This document shows positions 12,610 through 17,027 of a DNA stretch of 17,027 nucleotides, piece by piece (position 1 is the first letter of the stretch; each line of letters starts with the position of its first letter). Origin of the DNA: Aquiluna sp. Lineage in GTDB: Bacteria; Actinomycetota; Actinomycetes; Actinomycetales; Microbacteriaceae. Where the stretch lies: the NCBI GenBank assembly GCA_023260495.1, contig JALQVB010000003.1, forward strand, positions 12,480-29,506. The letters run 5' to 3'. Below the pieces are notes generated by a model, which saw nothing but the letters and a program-made list of their open reading frames with translations, had not been told where the DNA came from and made no database searches. The translations under genes were made by a program, and so were the position numbers.

Positions 12610-13430
12610 GCGCTTCCCTTCAATGCTGCTACCACGCTAATGGCATCGGCGGTTGCCTGGACGTTGTGAACCCGAACTCCCCAAAGTTTGCGCTGCAGCA
12701 GCAGTGCGGTGAGCACTGCCGTGGCAACATCGCGGCGGCCCATGTCAACCTCTTGTGGGTTATCCGCATCAAGAGCGTGAGCCAGAAATCGTTTGCGAGA
12801 TGCCCCAACCAGAATTGGCAGTCCCAGCTGCTCCAGCTCATCGAGCCGTGCCACCAGGTCCCAGTTCTGCTGCATGTCCTTGGCAAAGCCGAGACCGGGG
12901 TCAACGATGATGCGATCGCGACCGATGCCATTGGCCACCGCCATCGCCACCTGCTCGGCCAGTTCACCCACCACCTCGCGCGCCACATCCGAGTAGCCGG
13001 TGAGGCTGTCCATGACATCGGAATGGCCCCGCCAGTGACTGAGCACGTATTTGCAGTCAAGGCCGGCCACGACAGAGAGCATCTGAGGGTCGGACAGCCC
13101 GCCAGAAACATCGTTGACGATGTCCGCACCGGCAGCAACCGCCGCGGCGGCTGTCTCGCTATTCATGGTGTCAATTGAGACTTGGACATCGAGCTCACCC
13201 TTGATGGCCTTAATTAGCGGCAAGACGCGGTTTTGTTCCTCCGGCAATGGCACCCGCTGGGCACCAGGCCTGGTAGACTCCCCACCCAAATCGAGAATCT
13301 GGGCTCCTTGTGAAGCTAGGAGCCGCGCCTGATTTAGCGCGTCTTCAAACCCAAGGAACTGACCACCGTCGCTGAAGGAGTCCGGTGTGACATTGATCAC
13401 ACCCATGATTAGCGGAGGCTGCCAGCTCAT
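12606..13430 (-). CDS. folP: Dihydropteroate synthase
   Basis: FolP condenses 6-hydroxymethyl-dihydropterin pyrophosphate with p-aminobenzoate to give dihydropteroate, and it is the target of sulfonamides. The 274-residue TIM barrel shows MGVINVTPDSFSDGG at 9-23, LGGESTRPGA at 48-57, SIDTMN at 85-90, NDVSG at 106-110, VDPGLGFAKD at 166-175, GASRKRF at 199-205 and RVHNVQATADAI near the end. These cover the pterin and sulfonamide loops, and they look standard. The ATG shares one base with the folE TGA (TGATG). Confidence 0.96.
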   Translation of the reverse strand: MSWQPPLIMGVINVTPDSFSDGGQFLGFEDALNQARLLASQGAQILDLGGESTRPGAQRVPLPEEQNRVLPLIKAIKGELDVQVSIDTMNSETAAAAVAAGADIVNDVSGGLSDPQMLSVVAGLDCKYVLSHWRGHSDVMDSLTGYSDVAREVVGELAEQVAMAVANGIGRDRIIVDPGLGFAKDMQQNWDLVARLDELEQLGLPILVGASRKRFLAHALDADNPQEVDMGRRDVATAVLTALLLQRKLWGVRVHNVQATADAISVVAALKGSA

Positions 13431-13987
13431 CAGTTCCTCAGCGAAAGAAGTGACATCACCTCTTGGCGGTAGGTGACATCTTGATACCTACCACGAGAGG
13501 CAACGGTGATGGTATTTACTTCAGGCTGCCGAGCGCCGCGCGAGGCCACGCACTGGTGCCGCGCCTCAATCACAACCAAGACCCCGTTTGCATCCAGCCC
13601 CTGCTCGATAGCATCGGCAATCTGGGCGGTCAGGTTTTCCTGCAGCTGCGGCCTAGCAGCCAAGATTTCAACGACATTTGCCAGGCGGCCCAGGCCGGCG
13701 ACGCGATCCGAGGGAAGGTAGGCGATGTGCGCATGTCCGGTGAAGGGCAGCAGGTGGTGCTCACAGATTGACACCAGCTCGATGTCCTTGAGAATCACAG
13801 CCTCGTCGGATTCCGCCGGAAAAGTTTCACCTAGGGAAGCAACCGGATCCTGACCGATGCCGCGAAAGAAGGCGGCGTAGGCTTCGGCAACCTTGTCTGG
13901 AGTCTGAGCGAGCTCGGGACGATCTGGGTCTTCCCCGATGGCTGCGAGCAGCTCTCGAACTGCGTTACGAATCCGATCCGGTTGCAT
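13430..13987 (-). CDS. folE: GTP cyclohydrolase I
   Basis: FolE turns GTP into 7,8-dihydroneopterin triphosphate, the committed step of folate synthesis. The 185 residues include the zinc ligands C75 and H78 in CEHHLLPF and C146 in HQCVASRG, plus VAGLGRLANVVEILA at 96-110 with the conserved GL(S/G)K/R-type pattern. The form HQCVASRGARQPE differs slightly from the common HLCMSMRG, but the zinc cysteine is kept. The ATG lies 23 bases inside the 3' end of ftsH in another frame, preceded by AAAGG about five bases upstream. No enzyme for the next dephosphorylation step is visible here. Confidence 0.95.
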   Translation of the reverse strand: MQPDRIRNAVRELLAAIGEDPDRPELAQTPDKVAEAYAAFFRGIGQDPVASLGETFPAESDEAVILKDIELVSICEHHLLPFTGHAHIAYLPSDRVAGLGRLANVVEILAARPQLQENLTAQIADAIEQGLDANGVLVVIEARHQCVASRGARQPEVNTITVASRGRYQDVTYRQEVMSLLSLRN

Positions 13988-15971
13988 TTGCCTTTGGCTT
14001 TCTCGGCTTTGGCTTTGGCTTCGCGGGCTTCAGCTCTTTCACTTTCCGCTCAGGAACCGGGATTGGTCCCTTGGTGGAAACAGCGCGCTTTTGCGAAGAG
14101 CGCCAGGTTGGGCGCTTGGCAAGCTTCTTAACGCTCTTGAAGATCTCGGCTATCTCGTCTTGGTTCAGCGTCTCTTTCTCGAGCAGTTCCTTGGCCAACT
14201 GATCCAAAACGGCACGATTAGTGGTGAGCGCCTTGTGGGCCTCGTCCATGGCTGACTCGAGGATTTCCTTGACCTCGGCGTCCACCTGCTGCGCCATCTC
14301 GTCTGAGAAGTCGCGGTGGGTGGCAAGCTCACGACCCAGGAATGGCTCAGAGTTTCCACTGCCAAGTGAGATGGAGCCGATCTTTGCGCTCATGCCGTAT
14401 TTGGTGACCATCGTGCGGGCAATGTTGGTTGCCTTCTCGAAGTCATTGGATGCGCCGGTGGTTGGGTCCTTGAAGACTATTTCCTCCGCGATGCGCCCGC
14501 CCATGGCGTAGGCGATCTGGTCTAGCAGCTGGTTGCGACTGATTGAGTAGCGATCTTCCATCGGCATCACCATGGTGTAGCCAAGGGCCCGGCCGCGCGG
14601 CAAAATCGTAATCTTGGTCACGGGATCTGAGTAGTTGGCAGCCCCGGCAACCAGCGCGTGCCCGGCCTCGTGGTAGGCGGTAACCAGTCGCTCGTGATCC
14701 TTCATCACCGCACTCTTGCGCTGCGGGCCGCCGATGACGCGGTCGATTGCCTCATCGATGATCTCATCATCAATGTCCTTGCGATCGAGGCGAGCCGCCA
14801 GCAGTGCCGCTTCGTTGAGCACGTTCGCCAGATCGGCTCCAGTGAAACCTGGGGTGCGACGGGCAACCAGCGCGAGATTGACCTTCTTGCCAATTGGCTT
14901 GTTCTTGGCGTGCACCTTGAGAATCTGCTCGCGGCCCTTCAAATCAGGAGCAGTGACGCCAACCTGACGGTCGAAGCGGCCCGGGCGCAATAGCGCTGGG
15001 TCAAGAACATCCGGCCGGTTGGTGGCCGCTATCAAAATCACATTGGTGGAGGTGTCGAAGCCGTCCATCTCAACCAGAAGCTGGTTCAGCGTCTGCTCAC
15101 GCTCGTCGTTACCGCCACCAATGCCGGTGCCGCGGTGGCGTCCAACTGCGTCAATCTCGTCGACGAAAATAATTGCTGGCGCGGACTGCTTGGCCTGCTC
15201 AAACAGATCGCGGACGCGTGAGGCACCGACGCCGACGAACATCTCGACGAAGTCCGAACCGGAAATTGAGAAGAAAGGAACGCCAGCCTCGCCGGCTACT
15301 GCCTTGGCAATCAGCGTCTTTCCGGTTCCTGGGGGTCCATAGAGCAAAACTCCGTGCGGAATCTTGGCGCCCATGTCCTGGAACTTTTTCGGGTTCTTCA
15401 AAAACTCTTTAATCTCGGTGAGCTCCTCCAGCGCCTCCTCGATGCCGGCGACGTCCTCGAAGGTGGTCTTGCTCATCTCCTTGCTCACCAGCTTGGCCTT
15501 GCTCTTGCCAAACTGCATAACGCCGCGACCGCCGCCAGCCATTGAGCTCATCAGGAACCAGAACAAACCAAAGATGATGATGAACGGGATGATTGAGCCA
15601 AGCAGTGCTAAGAACCATGGGGTGTTCTGCACATCATCAGTCCAGCTCTCGGATACCTGCGCATCAGCCACCGCCTGCGCCACGGTCTCAGCGCGACCGG
15701 AGACGTAGTAGAACTGAATCGAATCGCCGTATTCGGCGTCGGCGGTTTGCAGCACGACGTCGACTCGCTGGTCGCCATCAAAGACCGTGATGCTCTCGGC
15801 GGCACCGGAGCGAATTAGCTCAAGCCCGACCTGGGTGTCAACCTTGGTGAACTGCTGCGAGTTCATCAGCGTGGTGCCGACAAAAACGACGGTGAGGGCC
15901 AGCAGAATCCACAGCCAAGGTCCGCGCAGGAACTTCTTTAGCTTGGTCTTCTGGTCGTTCTTCTTATCCAT
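13965..15971 (-). CDS. ftsH: ATP-dependent zinc metalloprotease FtsH
   Basis: FtsH is the membrane-bound AAA+ protease that degrades misassembled membrane proteins and some short-lived regulators. The 668 residues show a short cytoplasmic start, TM1 at about 18-36, an extracytoplasmic domain of about 37-118 and TM2 at 119-140. Then come the actinobacterial linker GGGRGVMQFGKSKAK, Walker A GPPGTGKT at 212-219, Walker B IIFVDEID at 267-274, the SRH region near LDPALLRPGRFDRQ and the zinc-protease motif HEAGH at 434-438. The C-terminal tail is rich in Lys and Pro (PKPKPRKPK) and ends ATGSDS. Its last codons overlap folE. It starts eight bases after hpt, with no strong ribosome-binding site, so coupling to hpt is likely. 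The tilS-hpt-ftsH order is widely conserved in bacteria. Confidence 0.97.
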   Translation of the reverse strand: MDKKNDQKTKLKKFLRGPWLWILLALTVVFVGTTLMNSQQFTKVDTQVGLELIRSGAAESITVFDGDQRVDVVLQTADAEYGDSIQFYYVSGRAETVAQAVADAQVSESWTDDVQNTPWFLALLGSIIPFIIIFGLFWFLMSSMAGGGRGVMQFGKSKAKLVSKEMSKTTFEDVAGIEEALEELTEIKEFLKNPKKFQDMGAKIPHGVLLYGPPGTGKTLIAKAVAGEAGVPFFSISGSDFVEMFVGVGASRVRDLFEQAKQSAPAIIFVDEIDAVGRHRGTGIGGGNDEREQTLNQLLVEMDGFDTSTNVILIAATNRPDVLDPALLRPGRFDRQVGVTAPDLKGREQILKVHAKNKPIGKKVNLALVARRTPGFTGADLANVLNEAALLAARLDRKDIDDEIIDEAIDRVIGGPQRKSAVMKDHERLVTAYHEAGHALVAGAANYSDPVTKITILPRGRALGYTMVMPMEDRYSISRNQLLDQIAYAMGGRIAEEIVFKDPTTGASNDFEKATNIARTMVTKYGMSAKIGSISLGSGNSEPFLGRELATHRDFSDEMAQQVDAEVKEILESAMDEAHKALTTNRAVLDQLAKELLEKETLNQDEIAEIFKSVKKLAKRPTWRSSQKRAVSTKGPIPVPERKVKELKPAKPKPKPRKPKANATGSDS

Positions 15972-15979
15972 GTAGAGCT

Positions 15980-16525
15980 CTAACTGTAAACAGCGGGCGA
16001 GAGAATCCCAACTCCGTCAAGGGAACGATAGTTCTCGTTGAAGTCGAGCCCGTAGCCCACTACGAATTCGTTGGGGATATCAAACCCCACCCACCTGACA
16101 GTTATCTTCACCTTTGCTGCATCTGGCTTGCGAAGCAGAGTCACGATCTCCACCGAGGCGGCGCCGCGCGCCTTGAGGTTGGAAGTCAGCCAGGAAAGCG
16201 TCAGGCCAGAGTCGATGATGTCCTCGACAATCAGCACGTGACGATCCTTCACATCGGCATCGAGGTCTTTCAGGATTCGCACCACACCCGAAGACACCGT
16301 TCCAGAGCCGTAAGAGGAAACTGCCATCCAGTCCTGCTGGGCTGGAATCGAAAGTGCCCGAGAGAGGTCGGCCATGAACGGCACCGCACCCTTCAGCACA
16401 CCGAGCAGTAGCACGTCCTTATCGGAGTAGAACTCGTCTATCTCTTTTGCAAGCTCGGAAATTCGATCACGGATTTGGTCGGCTGTGACAAGCACCTGTG
16501 TGATGTCCGGGTGATTTATCTGCAC
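15980..16525 (-). CDS. hpt: Hypoxanthine phosphoribosyltransferase
   Basis: Hpt salvages hypoxanthine (and guanine) with PRPP to give IMP and GMP. With the GTG at 16525 it has 181 residues, the family norm. Visible are LLLGVLKGAVPF (39-50), SSYGSGTVSSG (70-80), the PRPP loop VLIVEDIIDSGLTL at 97-110 and the C-terminal FVVGYGLDFNENYRSL at 154-169. This start is supported by AGGAG seven bases upstream and by a one-base overlap with the tilS TAG (TAGTG). An open frame continues 105 bases further inside tilS with residues unlike the family, so the longer version is rejected. Confidence 0.95.
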   Translation of the reverse strand: MQINHPDITQVLVTADQIRDRISELAKEIDEFYSDKDVLLLGVLKGAVPFMADLSRALSIPAQQDWMAVSSYGSGTVSSGVVRILKDLDADVKDRHVLIVEDIIDSGLTLSWLTSNLKARGAASVEIVTLLRKPDAAKVKITVRWVGFDIPNEFVVGYGLDFNENYRSLDGVGILSPAVYS

Positions 16526-17027
16526 TAGCAGGCTCCTGGGGTTAGCTTTTGATTCTTTTTCACGACAAGTGCGCTCGCTACCCGCTCTACTGTAATGCCT
16601 GGCAGGCTCAGCGGTTTCTGCCCGTGCCAATTAGTTATCAGCGCATCAACCTCGGCAACCTGGCTGCTGGAAATGCTCTTGCCGCTGGCTTGCTGCAGCA
16701 TCAGATGCAGGGTCTGCAATCGAACGGCTGGATGCAAGCTGTTGAGCTCCTCAATTGAATACTCAACTGAAGTCGAGCTTCCGGCAAGCCGGGCCTGCTG
16801 CTCTGATGTGCGGGCTAGCTGGGAGATAAGGTCATCGGCCAGTGCGGCGCTTTGAGCGGTCCGAGCAAGGGAAGGTGCAAACCCCGGACCAAGTGCTTCT
16901 TCCAAGATGTTTGCAAGATTTCGAACTTTGACCCGAAGAAACCTGTCATCGAGGTTATGGGGGTCATCCCAAAACTCGAGCTCCTGGTCGATGCATGCCT
17001 GGCGCAATTCTGCTCGCGGCATTCCCA
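16525..17027 (-). CDS. tilS: tRNA(Ile)-lysidine synthase, C-terminal part (5' end beyond window)
   Basis: TilS converts the wobble cytidine of tRNA-Ile(CAU) to lysidine, letting it read AUA. Only the C-terminal 167 or so residues are in the window. The frame stays open through base 17027, and the residues before the internal Met (a Gly codon at 17023-17025, then MPRAELRQAC) match the family segment LLGVPRAEL, so the gene surely continues. The family stretch EFWDDPHNLDDRFLRVKVRN, with LGPGFAPSLARTA after it, identifies it. The N-terminal PP-loop ATPase domain (SGGxDS) is off the right edge. The stop overlaps the hpt start by one base, the common tilS-hpt-ftsH arrangement. Confidence 0.9.
   Translation of the reverse strand, partial: GMPRAELRQACIDQELEFWDDPHNLDDRFLRVKVRNLANILEEALGPGFAPSLARTAQSAALADDLISQLARTSEQQARLAGSSTSVEYSIEELNSLHPAVRLQTLHLMLQQASGKSISSSQVAEVDALITNWHGQKPLSLPGITVERVASALVVKKNQKLTPGAC
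16533..16537 (-). promoter_or_regulatory. Ribosome-binding site deciding the hpt GTG start
   Basis: AGGAG on the minus strand, seven bases before GTG at 16525, inside the last codons of tilS. It supports the 181-residue Hpt over the longer in-frame alternative. Confidence 0.75.

Noticed and set aside
12629..13138. 169-codon minus-strand frame inside folP
   Set aside because: It is out of frame with a complete dihydropteroate synthase, and its Trp/Arg/Ser-rich product resembles nothing.
16526..16630. N-terminal extension of hpt upstream of the GTG at 16525
   Set aside because: The extra 35 residues lie within tilS and lack Hpt likeness. The AGGAG site and family length favour the shorter protein.
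1..17027. Mobile elements, CRISPR arrays, tRNA/rRNA genes, defence or secondary-metabolite cassettes
   Set aside because: No transposase, direct-repeat array, cloverleaf, integrase or toxin-antitoxin pair was recognised. The region is filled with intact housekeeping genes.

Overview
The window is a compact stretch of an actinobacterial chromosome, most likely from a small-genome member of the Microbacteriaceae (the freshwater Luna/Rhodoluna/Aquiluna type is my best guess). The signs are: GC content by eye only moderate for the phylum; a CPBP protease, a DUF3180 protein and a small membrane protein of types I associate with this family; the order ftsH-folE-folP-folB-folK-DUF3180-DUF2520-panC-lysS-clpC; a 164-residue stand-alone N-acetylglutamate synthase like mycobacterial Rv2747; and a bS22-type micro ribosomal protein. 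Family placement is inference from protein resemblance and gene order, not from a marker search.

Layout. From the right edge, one long minus-strand series runs leftward: tilS (5' end outside the window), hpt, ftsH, folE, folP, folB, folK, a DUF3180 membrane protein, a Rossmann/DUF2520 protein, panC, lysS, a 61-residue membrane protein, clpC, a SOUL haem-binding protein and argA. Nearly every junction overlaps by 1 to 23 bases or is separated by fewer than 10, so translational coupling is likely. The only clear break is the 53 bases before clpC. A 207-residue anchored exported protein follows, apparently from its own leaderless promoter, and meets plus-strand radA tail to tail with a 14-base overlap. 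radA is divergent from a second minus-strand group: a CPBP protease, proC, an ArsR-type regulator, a 2TM-domain protein and, cut by the left edge, the bS22 gene.

How the genes work together. tilS and hpt supply tRNA modification and purine salvage. ftsH and clpC are the membrane and soluble AAA+ protease machines. folE, folP, folB and folK cover four steps of tetrahydrofolate synthesis. panC with its DUF2520 neighbour belongs to pantothenate/CoA synthesis. lysS charges tRNA-Lys, argA opens arginine synthesis, proC ends proline synthesis and radA serves recombinational repair.

This is essentially a housekeeping region. I see no mobile element, CRISPR array, tRNA, rRNA, phage gene or defence cassette, and no convincing new multi-gene system. 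The points most worth a second look are: the bS22 micro-gene at the edge; two promoters with identical leaderless geometry; a ClgR-like operator buried in the gene before clpC; a shortened DUF2520 protein next to panC; an ArsR-type regulator with a long charged tail and no cysteine; and the absence of panD, coaX and lsr2 from positions where related actinobacteria often have them. No stretch over 300 bases lacks a gene.
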